The notes under the pieces are model-generated. The model saw only the letters and a program-made list of their open reading frames with translations, searched no databases and had not been told where the DNA came from. A stretch of 64,000 nt of DNA. Source: Ornatilinea apprima (GTDB taxonomy: Bacteria > Chloroflexota > Anaerolineae > Anaerolineales > Anaerolineaceae). The DNA is taken from the NCBI RefSeq assembly GCF_001306115.1, contig NZ_LGCL01000040.1:164461-228460 (forward strand). The letters are read 5' to 3'. Numbering within the stretch: position 1 is the first letter of the stretch; the number at the start of each line of letters is the position of its first letter. The translations under genes and the position numbers were made by a program. This document shows, in pieces, positions 51,797 to 61,004 of the stretch.

Positions 51797-54700
51797 ATGA
51801 AAGCTTTCAAACATCATCAGGTATCGAAGACCCTGACAGTATTCCTTCTTGCGACCATGTTGATGGGCATGGCGCCAACAAGTCCCGTTCTGGCTGGGCC
51901 GGAACCCCCGGTTACCCCGCGCGGATTTGACCAGGCTCACCCCAACCTGGTACAGCATTCAGCCACCGGAAAGGTGAGCTTTCTCAGCGTGGATGCCAGT
52001 ACTCCGATTTCCACCGGGGCAGGGTTAAGAGCTTTCGACGCGAATGGATATGAAAATTCCGCGCGGTCGTTTTTAAGCGAGCAGGGTGATTTATTTGGCC
52101 TGCGCGACCAGCGGGAAGAACTACAAATGGCGCGCCAATCTTCCCTGGAAAACGGGCGGCAGTTTGTGCGCTTCCAACAAACGTACAACGGCGTACCGGT
52201 GATGGCCGGCGAATTAAACGTGCAAATGGATGCCGACGGCAATGTGATTACCGTCAATGGCGAAATTCTGCCCGACTTGACACTATCCACAGACCCGCAG
52301 TTATCGGCAGATGAAATCGCCAGCCAGGCGCGCCAGCTTGCCGCGGACTACCTCGGCATGGAAGCGGACTTGGTCTCGGTCAGCGAGCCGGAATTGGTGA
52401 TTTACAGCCCGCAGCTGCTTGAATCGCGTGACGGTGAAGCGCGGCTGGCCTGGCAGTTGTCCGCGACGGTGGAAGGGCTGCCGGTGGGCTACCGCATGGT
52501 GCTGGACGCCAATACAGGCGATTCTCTGATGGCTTACGAAGAAAGCTGGAACGCCCTGAGCGTGCGCATCTACGACGACGGCAATGCGGGCACTTATTTC
52601 CTTGGATCGCTGGTCTGCGAGAACGCTGACTGCAGTAGTTCGTCCGATATTGATGTGAAGAACGCGTACCTGCACCTGACCGATTCATATAATTACTTCA
52701 AGACTCATCTCAATCGCGACAGCTACGATGGGTATGGAACCACGCTGGCTGCCGAAGTGAATTTTGGCACCGGTTTCACGTCCTTCTGGAGCGGAGCGAA
52801 CTTCTACTTTGGTGATGGCTACCCGGCCGCCGATGACATTGTGGGGCATGAATACGGTCACGCGGTGATTGATACCACCGCCGGTGGTCTCTACCCCTGG
52901 TACCAATCCGGCGCCATTGCCGAATCGCTTGCCGATATGTGGGGCGAGTTTATTGACCAGACCAACGCGCGCGGCACCGACACCGAAGCCGTTAAATGGC
53001 AGATCGGTGAAGACGCGCCGGGCGGCTATGTTCGCAGCATGAAGACCCCCACCCTCAAAAATCATCCCGACATGATGACCAGCCCGTATTTCCTCTTCAC
53101 CACCGCTGATAACGGCGGCGTCCACACCAACAACGGGGTCAATAACAAAGCGGTTTACCTGTTGACAGATGGCGGAACCTTTAACGGTCAAACCATTGCA
53201 GCCCTGGGCAAAGACAGAGTAGCCGCCATTTATTACCAGGCGCAGCAGAACTTCATCCTGTCCGGCTCGGACTACGCCGACCTGGCCGACCAGCTTTACC
53301 AGGCTTGCCAGGCGCAGATCAACCTCACCATTCCCAACAGCGCCGATAAAGTAACCTACGCCAACTGCCTGGAAGTGAAAAAGGCCACCCTGGCCGTGCA
53401 AATGAAGACCGATAACACCACCGCACCGACCCCACCCGAATCACCGGCGGCCTATTGCCCTTCAGGCACCCCGGCAGCGGCCTACCCAAAACCCGTTGAC
53501 GTCACCTTCGAGGACGATTTCGAACTGGGCGAGACCAACTGGACCAAGACCGGCTCAGCCTGGATGTGGGACGGAACGGTTGGCGACCTGGGCAGAAACG
53601 CCAAATCGGGGCTGCACTTTATGTACGCGGCCAATTACCTGCCCAGCGTGGACTCTTCCCTGCGAACCAGCAGCGCTTATCTCATTCCAGCCGGGGCCTA
53701 CCTGCACTTTGCCCACAGCTTCTCATTGGAAGATGGCGTTGACGGCGGCGTAGTGGAATATTCCACCAACGGCACCACCTGGGTGGACATGAGCACTCTG
53801 ACCACGGTCAACGGCTACAATGGCACCATCAGCGCCGCGGGTGGCATTCCCGGTTTTACCGGCAGCAGCTATGGCTACACGGCCACGCGTTACGATCTTT
53901 CGACACTGGCTGGAGAGACGGTATACTTCCGCTGGCGCATCATCACCGATGCCAATTACGACCCTGATGACACGCAAGACCAGGGTTGGTGGCTGGATGA
54001 TGTCATTGTATACACCTGCGCCACACCCAATAATATTGAGATTGAAATTGGCGGCGTCCTGCGCGGAAGCTACTTCATTCCCGTGAATGGCCGCCAGACC
54101 CCGCGCTATTGGGAAAGCGGCGGATATACCGGCCCCGGTCTGCAAAACGGACCGGTCAAGGTCTCTTCCACCAACGGCGACCTGTTCTTCACCAGCGAGC
54201 GCGTGCACTTCACCGGCATTGATTCAACCAAGTGGACGGCCTTTAATGAAGTGATGGGCTACCCCACCGAGCGTCTCTCCACCGAGTATTACTTCCCCTG
54301 GTACGACAACCTGACCATGTACACCTGGGTTCTGATTGGCAACCCCAGCACTACCGAAACGGCTGAGGTGGATGTATACGTTGGCGGTGTGCTGCGCGGG
54401 TCATACTCAGTGGGCCCCCGCCAGCGTGTTACCCCGCGTTACTGGCAGAATGGCGGCTATACCGGTCCCGGCTTGCAAGACGGCCCGGTGCGCGTGATCA
54501 GTACCAATGGTGTCAAGATTTTCACAAGCGAACGAACGCACTTTCCGAATACACCCTGGACTGGCTTTAACGAGGTGATGGGCTACCCGGTGGAAGAGTT
54601 GGATACGGAATACTGGTTCCCCTGGTACGACAACCAGAACATGCTCACCTGGGTGCTGGTGGGCAACCCCAGCGCCACCGAAACGGCTGAGGTGGATATT

Positions 54701-55327
54701 TATATTGGTGGCGTCAAGCGCGGGGAATTTGACATCGCTCCGGGCGGTAGAGTTACTCCACGGTATTGGGCCAACGGCGGCTACACCGGGCCTGGACTGG
54801 AAGCCGGACCGGTACGCGTGGTGTGCACCAATGACGTAAAGATATTCGCGACCGAGCGCGTGCACTACCCGGCCGGAACCTGGAAAGATTTCAACCAGGT
54901 GATGGGCATGGCGCTCAGCCGCATCAGCACCAGCTACGTCTTCCCCTGGTACGACAATAAAACAATGCTAACCAATATCATGATCGCTAATCCCAGCACC
55001 TCGCAAATCGCGGAGGTGGAAATCATGATCGCCGGTGAAATCCTGGATCACTTCAGCCTGGCCGCTGGCCAAACGGTTTCCAAGCGATACTATGAAAATG
55101 GCGCCACCTCTGGCACAGGGCTGCAGAATGGTCCAATCAAGGTGGTCAGCACCAATGATATTCCGATTGTGACCAGCACACGGGTGCAGTACAAGAACCC
55201 CACCGCTACCGCCTACACTGGCTTCAATGAGCTGATGGGCTACCCGGAAAGCGACTTGAGCAACGAGTATTGGTTCACCTGGTACGATAACCAGACCATG
55301 GTCAACTGGGTGCTGATCGGCCGGTAA
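51797..55327 (+). CDS. secreted M4 (thermolysin-type) metalloprotease with four C-terminal repeats, copy 1
   Basis: About 1176 residues. Signal peptide to about 32; an FTP/PepSY propeptide (about 40-245, with V-P-V-M-A-G-E-L-N-V and V-N-G-E-I-L-P-D); a catalytic domain (about 265-530) with zinc site HEYGH (351-355) and the third ligand Glu376 in ESLADMWGE; an immune-inhibitor/MAM-like beta domain (about 555-745); then four repeats of about 108 residues to the end. M4 enzymes are made as zymogens and cleave secreted or surface proteins. ATG 51797 is preferred to GTG 51788 because the AGGTG site overlaps the GTG. The next gene is a paralogue of the same layout. Confidence 0.9.
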   Translation: MKAFKHHQVSKTLTVFLLATMLMGMAPTSPVLAGPEPPVTPRGFDQAHPNLVQHSATGKVSFLSVDASTPISTGAGLRAFDANGYENSARSFLSEQGDLFGLRDQREELQMARQSSLENGRQFVRFQQTYNGVPVMAGELNVQMDADGNVITVNGEILPDLTLSTDPQLSADEIASQARQLAADYLGMEADLVSVSEPELVIYSPQLLESRDGEARLAWQLSATVEGLPVGYRMVLDANTGDSLMAYEESWNALSVRIYDDGNAGTYFLGSLVCENADCSSSSDIDVKNAYLHLTDSYNYFKTHLNRDSYDGYGTTLAAEVNFGTGFTSFWSGANFYFGDGYPAADDIVGHEYGHAVIDTTAGGLYPWYQSGAIAESLADMWGEFIDQTNARGTDTEAVKWQIGEDAPGGYVRSMKTPTLKNHPDMMTSPYFLFTTADNGGVHTNNGVNNKAVYLLTDGGTFNGQTIAALGKDRVAAIYYQAQQNFILSGSDYADLADQLYQACQAQINLTIPNSADKVTYANCLEVKKATLAVQMKTDNTTAPTPPESPAAYCPSGTPAAAYPKPVDVTFEDDFELGETNWTKTGSAWMWDGTVGDLGRNAKSGLHFMYAANYLPSVDSSLRTSSAYLIPAGAYLHFAHSFSLEDGVDGGVVEYSTNGTTWVDMSTLTTVNGYNGTISAAGGIPGFTGSSYGYTATRYDLSTLAGETVYFRWRIITDANYDPDDTQDQGWWLDDVIVYTCATPNNIEIEIGGVLRGSYFIPVNGRQTPRYWESGGYTGPGLQNGPVKVSSTNGDLFFTSERVHFTGIDSTKWTAFNEVMGYPTERLSTEYYFPWYDNLTMYTWVLIGNPSTTETAEVDVYVGGVLRGSYSVGPRQRVTPRYWQNGGYTGPGLQDGPVRVISTNGVKIFTSERTHFPNTPWTGFNEVMGYPVEELDTEYWFPWYDNQNMLTWVLVGNPSATETAEVDIYIGGVKRGEFDIAPGGRVTPRYWANGGYTGPGLEAGPVRVVCTNDVKIFATERVHYPAGTWKDFNQVMGMALSRISTSYVFPWYDNKTMLTNIMIANPSTSQIAEVEIMIAGEILDHFSLAAGQTVSKRYYENGATSGTGLQNGPIKVVSTNDIPIVTSTRVQYKNPTATAYTGFNELMGYPESDLSNEYWFTWYDNQTMVNWVLIGR
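54031..55320 (+). repeat. four tandem 108-residue modules in protease copy 1
   Basis: Each unit has the order G-G-x-x-R-G-x-Y/F, P-R-Y-W, G-P-V-x-V, S-T-N, S-E-R-x-H-F, F-N-E-V-M-G, Y-W/Y-F-P-W-Y-D-N and W-V-L-V-G-N-P. The F-N-E-V-M-G box falls at 54242, 54566, 54890 and 55223, a period of 324 bases and then 333. DNA similarity between units is high. The last unit is the most diverged and its end is cut after W-V-L-I-G. Confidence 0.88.
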
Positions 55328-55348
55328 AACGTCGATCTAGCAAACAAG

Positions 55349-55383
55349 GCCTGCCTTCTGCCAGAGGGAGGCAGGCTTTGATT
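55349..55383 (+). terminator. terminator after protease copy 1
   Basis: An 8-bp stem GCCTGCCT / AGGCAGGC with a 12-base loop, followed by TTTGATTTT, 22 bases after the stop codon. Confidence 0.78.
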
Positions 55384-55562
55384 TTCGTATGCTTTCCAGA
55401 GGATAAATGTCAGAAAATGCCATGATATTTATTTTTTTCTGTATAATTGATTTGACAATCAGATTTACGGGGGGGGATTTACCAAAATCAATTGTTACTG
55501 ATTGCGGCAAAAAACCCGAATTTCATTGTATTCCTTCCTAGCAAAAATTTCAGGGTGAGGGC

Positions 55563-58500
55563 ATGATCACAAATAGAATGCATAAGATGCTTCGCATCGT
55601 ATCGGGCATTGTCCTGGCGGGTTCATTCCTCCTGTCTGCGGCCGATGTGCAGGCCGCTCCAGGCGCGCAAGAACCGCCGCCGCCACAACCGCAGGCCTTT
55701 GATCAGGAGAAACTGGAAATCTCGCTGCATGAGCAAACCGGCAAGGTGCGTTTTCTGGCAGCCTCGCCCGAAGAGCCTATTCTGGTGGATGCTGTTTCGG
55801 CCTCTGGTGGTGAAATTACCGCCGAAGACGCCGCGCGCGCTTTTTTGGGCGAACACGGCGATTTGTTCGGCCTTAGAGACGCCTTCGGTGAGCTGAACCT
55901 GATGGCAGAAGTCAGCGATGAGACCCAGCGCAGCTTTGAGCGCTTTCAGCAGGTCTACCAGGGCGTGCCGGTGCTGGGCGGCGAGCTGATGGTGCAGTTA
56001 GACGAAGGCAAAAACATCGTCTCGGTCAATGGCGAGATCCTGCCCGATCTGGGAGACGAGATTCTGGAGCAGCAAATCGCGCCTGAAACAGCAGTGGAAA
56101 GCGCGCTGAACCTGGTAGCAAAAACGTATGAGTTGGATATCACCTCGCTGGTACCTTCTGAACCGGTGCTATGGATTTTCAGTCCGAAACTGTTCGCCTC
56201 GATGGACGGACCCACCCAACTGGTCTGGCGGGTGGATGTAACCACCAATGAAGAAGCCTCACAAGTTAAAGAAATGGTCTTGATTGGCGCCCAACGCGGT
56301 GAAGTGGTGCTGAACTTTAACCAGCAGCCGGATGCCAAGGTGATCAAAGTCTACGACGCACAGCATACCACTACGCTTGAAAAGTCGACCGCCTGCACAA
56401 AAAGCAACTGCTCGGACGGCGACGCGGACGAGCAGGCAGCCTGGCGCTTCGCCAACCAGACCTACGATTTCTACAAAAACTATCACAACCGCGACAGCTA
56501 CAACAACGCCGGCGCGACCATCAAGAACACCGTTCATTACGGCACAAATTACGAAAATGCGTTTTGGAACGGCCAATACATGGTGTTTGGCGACAACATG
56601 GTGGCCGATGATGTTTACGCGCACGAGTTCACCCACGCGGTGACAGAGAACTCCTCCCAGCTCTTCTATTACGCCCAATCCGGCGCGGTGAATGAAGCCT
56701 TTTCGGATTTATGGGGCGAGTTTATGGACCAGACCAACGGCATGGGCAGCGATGCCTCTGACGCGCGCTGGTTGATCGGCGAAGACCTGAGCATGGGCAC
56801 GCTACGCAGCATGGCAAACCCCACTATCTACGGCGACCCGGATAAAATGACCAGTTCCTATTACTATCTGGGACTCACTGATAATGCCGGCGTGCATTGG
56901 AACGCCGGTGTGGGCAATAAGGCCGTCTACCTGCTTACCGATGGCGGCTCCTTCAACGGTTACACCGTCACCGGGCTGGGGATTGGGAAGGTAGCAGCTA
57001 TTTACTACGATGTGCAAACCAAATATCTGGTTTCCGGCTCAGATTATCAAGACCTGGGCGACGCGCTGTATTTTGCCTGCCGCAATATGATCGGGCGCAC
57101 CCCCTATAACAGCACCGTTATCACCAACAGCGACTGCCAGCAGGTCTACAACGCCACTCACGCGGTAGAAATGCATAAACCCGCGCGCAGCGATGTAGCC
57201 GACGCGCCATACTGCGACAATGGGGTAACCACACCGGTGGATGTACGCTTCAATGAGACGTTTGACGGCGGACTAACCAACTGGGTGGCTACCAGCTCTG
57301 CATGGGGTTGGGACTCGTATATCAGTCTCTGGGGGCGAAATGCCCATTCTGGTTTGCATTACGCCTACGGCGATGATGCTGCCCTGGGCACCAATTCCGC
57401 GCTGCAAATGAAAAACGCCATTACCCTGCCCGCCAACGCGTACCTGCATTTTTACCACTCGTATGATCTGGAGAATGGTTGGGACGGCGGGGTGGTGGAA
57501 TACTCCACCAACGGCGGCGTCACCTGGACTGACGCTTCCAGCCTGTTTGTCAATAACGGCTACACCGGCTATGTCAACTCCATGTCGCGCAACGGCTTCA
57601 CTGGTTCCAATTATGGTTACCACGCCTCGCGCCTCGACCTCAGCTCGCTGGCCGGCCAGGCCGTGCGCTTCCGATGGCGCTTGCAAACCGATACGATCAG
57701 CAATTACCGTTGGGGTTGGTGGCTGGATGACGTGAAGATTTACACCTGCACACCGCCCAACGTGGAAGTGCGCATCAATGATTTACTGCGCGGCAGCTAC
57801 ATCGTCCCCACCGATGGGCGCGTTACCCCGCGTTACTGGGAGAACGGTGGCACCACCGGCCCCGGTTTGCAGGCCGGCCCGGTGAAAGTCTCCAGCCCCA
57901 CCGGTGAAGACTTCTTCGCCAGCGAACGGGTGCACTTCCCCGGCACCGACTCTTCCAAGTGGACGGCCTTCAACGAGGTGATGGGCCTGCCCACCGAGCG
58001 CCTCTCCACCGAGTATTACTTCACCTGGTACGACAACCTGACCATGTATACCTGGGTGCTGGTCGGCAACCCCAGCACATCCCAAACCGCCGAAGTGGAC
58101 ATCTACATTGGCGGCACGCTGCGCGGGCATTACAGCATTCAGCCCGGCCAGCGCGTTACCCCGCGCTACTGGGAGAACGGCGGCACCACCGGCCCCGGCT
58201 TGCAAGCCGGACCGGTGCGCGTGGTCTCCACCAACGGCGTGAAGATCTTCGCCAGCGAGCGCACCCACTTCACCACCCCCCCCTGGACCGGGTTCAACGA
58301 GGTGTTGGGCTACCCGGTGGAGGACCTGGACAGCGAGTACTGGTTCCCCTGGTACGACAACGACTCCATGCTCACCTGGGTGCTGGTCGGCAACCCGGAC
58401 GCGGATCGAATAGCGCTGGTCGACATTTATATCGGCAACGAACTGCGCGGCCAATACAGCATCAACCCCGGTCAAAAGATTACCCCACGCTATTGGGCCA

Positions 58501-59030
58501 ATGGCGGCTACACCGGCCCCGGCCTGGTGGCCGGACCGGTGCGCGTGGTGTGCACCAACGGCGTGAACATCTTCGCCAGCGAGCGTGTGCACTTCCCGGC
58601 CGGAACATGGAAAGACTTCAACGAAGTGATGGGCGTGCCGCTCAAGCGCGTTGGGACTAACTACATGTTCACCTGGTACGACAACAAAACCATGCAGGCC
58701 AGCGTGATGGTCACCAACACCAGCGCGTTTGAGACGGCCAGTGTGCGCATCTCCATTGCCGGGGTGGACAAAGAGACCTTCAATCTCGGCCCCCGGCAGA
58801 CAGTCACCAAAACCTACGCGGACGTGCAAAACGGACCGGTCAAGGTAGTCAGCACCAACCTGGTACCGATCATCACCAGTGAGCGGGTGAAGTACAAAAA
58901 TTCCACCGCCGCCAGCTACACCGGCTTCAACGAGCTGATGGGCTTCCCCGAAAGCGACCTGAGCGACGAGTACTGGTTCACCTGGTACGACAACAGCACC
59001 ATGGTGAACTGGGTGCTGGTCGGCAAGTAA
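55563..59030 (+). CDS. secreted M4 (thermolysin-type) metalloprotease with four C-terminal repeats, copy 2
   Basis: 1155 residues with the same layout as copy 1: signal peptide to about 32, FTP/PepSY propeptide (about 40-245), catalytic domain with HEFTH (354-358) and Glu378 in NEAFSDLWGE, immune-inhibitor-like beta domain (about 560-720), and four repeats of about 108 residues. The catalytic halves of the two copies have diverged clearly, while the repeats stay very alike, which points to recent exchange or strong selection there. It lies 235 bases after copy 1 and is separated from it by a terminator; a TATAAT box at 55442-55447 may serve it. AGGG stands just before the ATG. It is closed by a strong terminator. 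Confidence 0.9.
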   Translation: MITNRMHKMLRIVSGIVLAGSFLLSAADVQAAPGAQEPPPPQPQAFDQEKLEISLHEQTGKVRFLAASPEEPILVDAVSASGGEITAEDAARAFLGEHGDLFGLRDAFGELNLMAEVSDETQRSFERFQQVYQGVPVLGGELMVQLDEGKNIVSVNGEILPDLGDEILEQQIAPETAVESALNLVAKTYELDITSLVPSEPVLWIFSPKLFASMDGPTQLVWRVDVTTNEEASQVKEMVLIGAQRGEVVLNFNQQPDAKVIKVYDAQHTTTLEKSTACTKSNCSDGDADEQAAWRFANQTYDFYKNYHNRDSYNNAGATIKNTVHYGTNYENAFWNGQYMVFGDNMVADDVYAHEFTHAVTENSSQLFYYAQSGAVNEAFSDLWGEFMDQTNGMGSDASDARWLIGEDLSMGTLRSMANPTIYGDPDKMTSSYYYLGLTDNAGVHWNAGVGNKAVYLLTDGGSFNGYTVTGLGIGKVAAIYYDVQTKYLVSGSDYQDLGDALYFACRNMIGRTPYNSTVITNSDCQQVYNATHAVEMHKPARSDVADAPYCDNGVTTPVDVRFNETFDGGLTNWVATSSAWGWDSYISLWGRNAHSGLHYAYGDDAALGTNSALQMKNAITLPANAYLHFYHSYDLENGWDGGVVEYSTNGGVTWTDASSLFVNNGYTGYVNSMSRNGFTGSNYGYHASRLDLSSLAGQAVRFRWRLQTDTISNYRWGWWLDDVKIYTCTPPNVEVRINDLLRGSYIVPTDGRVTPRYWENGGTTGPGLQAGPVKVSSPTGEDFFASERVHFPGTDSSKWTAFNEVMGLPTERLSTEYYFTWYDNLTMYTWVLVGNPSTSQTAEVDIYIGGTLRGHYSIQPGQRVTPRYWENGGTTGPGLQAGPVRVVSTNGVKIFASERTHFTTPPWTGFNEVLGYPVEDLDSEYWFPWYDNDSMLTWVLVGNPDADRIALVDIYIGNELRGQYSINPGQKITPRYWANGGYTGPGLVAGPVRVVCTNGVNIFASERVHFPAGTWKDFNEVMGVPLKRVGTNYMFTWYDNKTMQASVMVTNTSAFETASVRISIAGVDKETFNLGPRQTVTKTYADVQNGPVKVVSTNLVPIITSERVKYKNSTAASYTGFNELMGFPESDLSDEYWFTWYDNSTMVNWVLVGK
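57756..59020 (+). repeat. four tandem 108-residue modules in protease copy 2
   Basis: Same unit as in copy 1. The F-N-E-V/L-M/L-G box falls at 57969, 58293, 58617 and 58926 (periods 324, 324 and 309 bases). The unit is GC-rich and free of stop codons in several frames, which creates long false open frames on both strands. Confidence 0.88.
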
Positions 59031-59056
59031 CCGAATAACCAATAAAATGATCCTTT

Positions 59057-59093
59057 AAGAAACCGATCTGTTGTTCTAGTAGATCGGTTTCTT
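59057..59093. terminator. bidirectional terminator after protease copy 2
   Basis: A 13-bp perfect stem (AAGAAACCGATCT / AGATCGGTTTCTT) with an 11-base loop and T-rich flanks on both sides. It marks the right end of the secreted-protein cluster and the left edge of the AT-rich segment. Confidence 0.88.
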
Positions 59094-59152
59094 ATTTCTT
59101 AAAAAATTCATAATAATTTCCATCCATTGATCAATCATAAATTATAAATTTG

Positions 59153-60844
59153 TTATTCTGAACATAATTTATAAAGAGAAGTAGACACATAATAGCCAGA
59201 AGGAAGGTAAACATAATTTTCGTTAAGGAAATTTATTAGGTTGGACGCGTATTCTTGAAATTTATACTTACCCCAGACGACAGCCTCTTGATCAACAACA
59301 ATTATTACATTTTTTTGATTTGAAAGTTCTTTTATTACCAAAGATTGATATAGCTCCGCATTCCATGGCAACAAAAATATTTGACTCGAAGCAGGTTCTA
59401 ATCCACTCCAAAAGTATACTTGCGGATTTAGGGGGTAGCTTAGTATTTTAACATCTTCAGCCCCACACGTTAGTGCGATAAACTGAGAGGACGAATTAAT
59501 AGGATTTGAAAAATTGTAATTGTAAGTGAATTTTTCTGAATTATTAATAATAAATTGACAGCTTCTAAAATTTAGCCATAGAAATAGCAGAAAAACTAAT
59601 GAAGAAGCTACTAGGCGAACGATTTGAATCAACTTATTATGAATTGTTTTATTGGAAAAATTGCCGTGATTAAGATAACCTTTTCGAAATACTTGCATTA
59701 AGTATCCTAATACCATAAATGTAGTAAAAATGGCCAATAACACAAAAGACGAAGAGTGGAATAACCTATTAGCACGCATAAGGTTAGTGGCAGCATACAT
59801 ATACAAAATTAATCCCGCAAGAAAATTTTTATTACTTATCAGAAATAACACTAATGTCAATATTGAAAATCGATATAGAAAACCTGTATAGATTGAAAAA
59901 TCCAATTCTAGAAAATTATCCATTCGAATTAATGGTGAGACGTTCTTGGACCATGCTCTATTAAAAATATCAAGCAAACTAAAGAATTGTTTGAATAAAT
60001 TTTTAACTTCGAAAGAACCAGCATATTTACTATAGGTATGATAATTAAATAGAACTGCATCCTTAAAAAAATTATCAAATGACGATGTCGCTAGCAAATA
60101 AACTAAAAAGAAAATGCCAACTAGGGAAAAGCTAAAGACTAGGATTAATAACTTGTAAACGAGTTGCTGAGGGTACAATTTCTTATAAGGATTGGTTTTC
60201 AAAATATAAACAAAAAGACCTATAAACAATACAATAAATGGAAATGCTTTTGTTGGATCAGAAAATACTGAAAGCGAAGATGTAATTCCAATAAAGAAGT
60301 ATCTCCCCAATGAATCTTTGATATTGCTTGTAAGAATGGCTATTGTCACGACAATCGCGGCAGTGTTGAATATTGCACTTAAACTATCATATAAGACCAT
60401 ATTACCCAAATACAAATAAGAAAGCAGACTCCAACTTACTGATGTCAAACCAATTACAATATAATACTTACTTAATCGCATAGCAATGTAAAAAATCAGA
60501 ACTCTCAAAATTAGAATTGATAATCGAGCAACTTGTATTGAGCTCCCAAAGAGTTTTATTATTATTGAAGTCCAAATATAAGGTAAGGGAAAGTGATGAG
60601 AAAAATAATCATTATATAAAATATAACCTTTTGAAATTAAACTACCTAATGTCAAAACATCACTTTCGTCGGCTGCATTATATAAAGTAACATAGATAGT
60701 AAAAAATCCTATTATGAAGGATAAGATAATTAGGAAAGAACCTGATTTCTCTTCATTTATCGAATCTATTTTTACCAATAATCTTTTTAAAAAACCTGAT
60801 ACCTTCTTTGGTTGGATTTGGAAAATTGGTTGTGTCTTATTCAT
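59153..60844 (-). CDS. AT-rich GT-C-type membrane glycosyltransferase (probable transfer)
   Basis: About 563 residues, a polytopic membrane protein with eleven or twelve helices. After the first helix an acidic A-D-E-S-D loop (near 60) and Y-F-S-H-H-F-P-L-P-Y (near 80) match the catalytic region of PMT/GT39-like GT-C enzymes. A C-terminal soluble part has D-V-K-I-L-S-Y-P-L-N-P-Q and W-S-G-L-E-P. The frame is open to 60898, but ATG 60844 with CAGG upstream is better. The gene is far richer in A and T, with many AAA, TTA and ATA codons, than all its neighbours, which suggests recent horizontal gain. Donor and acceptor unknown; a role in the local polysaccharide locus is likely. Confidence 0.72.
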   Translation of the reverse strand: MNKTQPIFQIQPKKVSGFLKRLLVKIDSINEEKSGSFLIILSFIIGFFTIYVTLYNAADESDVLTLGSLISKGYILYNDYFSHHFPLPYIWTSIIIKLFGSSIQVARLSILILRVLIFYIAMRLSKYYIVIGLTSVSWSLLSYLYLGNMVLYDSLSAIFNTAAIVVTIAILTSNIKDSLGRYFFIGITSSLSVFSDPTKAFPFIVLFIGLFVYILKTNPYKKLYPQQLVYKLLILVFSFSLVGIFFLVYLLATSSFDNFFKDAVLFNYHTYSKYAGSFEVKNLFKQFFSLLDIFNRAWSKNVSPLIRMDNFLELDFSIYTGFLYRFSILTLVLFLISNKNFLAGLILYMYAATNLMRANRLFHSSSFVLLAIFTTFMVLGYLMQVFRKGYLNHGNFSNKTIHNKLIQIVRLVASSLVFLLFLWLNFRSCQFIINNSEKFTYNYNFSNPINSSSQFIALTCGAEDVKILSYPLNPQVYFWSGLEPASSQIFLLPWNAELYQSLVIKELSNQKNVIIVVDQEAVVWGKYKFQEYASNLINFLNENYVYLPSGYYVSTSLYKLCSE

Positions 60845-61004
60845 AATTCGACCTGATCTTTCATATTGATTTCCAGAAATGTGAAAATCTTCTTCCACAT
60901 ATTCGGGTTAGCAATTATTTCTCCAACAAGAAATATGAATCGAAATATTCAAAGCAACCCCAAATCATTTCTTTATGGCTCCGATAATTGTATGCAAAAA
61001 GGCA

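Noticed and set aside
54031..55320. CRISPR-like or minisatellite repeat
   Set aside because: The 324-base periodicity is in phase with codons and encodes a protein module; there are no short identical repeats with unique spacers.
57959..58660. Plus-strand frame of 233 codons inside protease copy 2
   Set aside because: Arg/His/Gly-rich shadow in another frame of the repeated module, not protein-like.
57783..59042. Long minus-strand open frame (419 codons) opposite protease copy 2
   Set aside because: It mirrors the repeat units of the sense gene; the open frame comes from GC-rich codon use and repetition. It has no ribosome site or recognisable protein, and ends past the sense stop.
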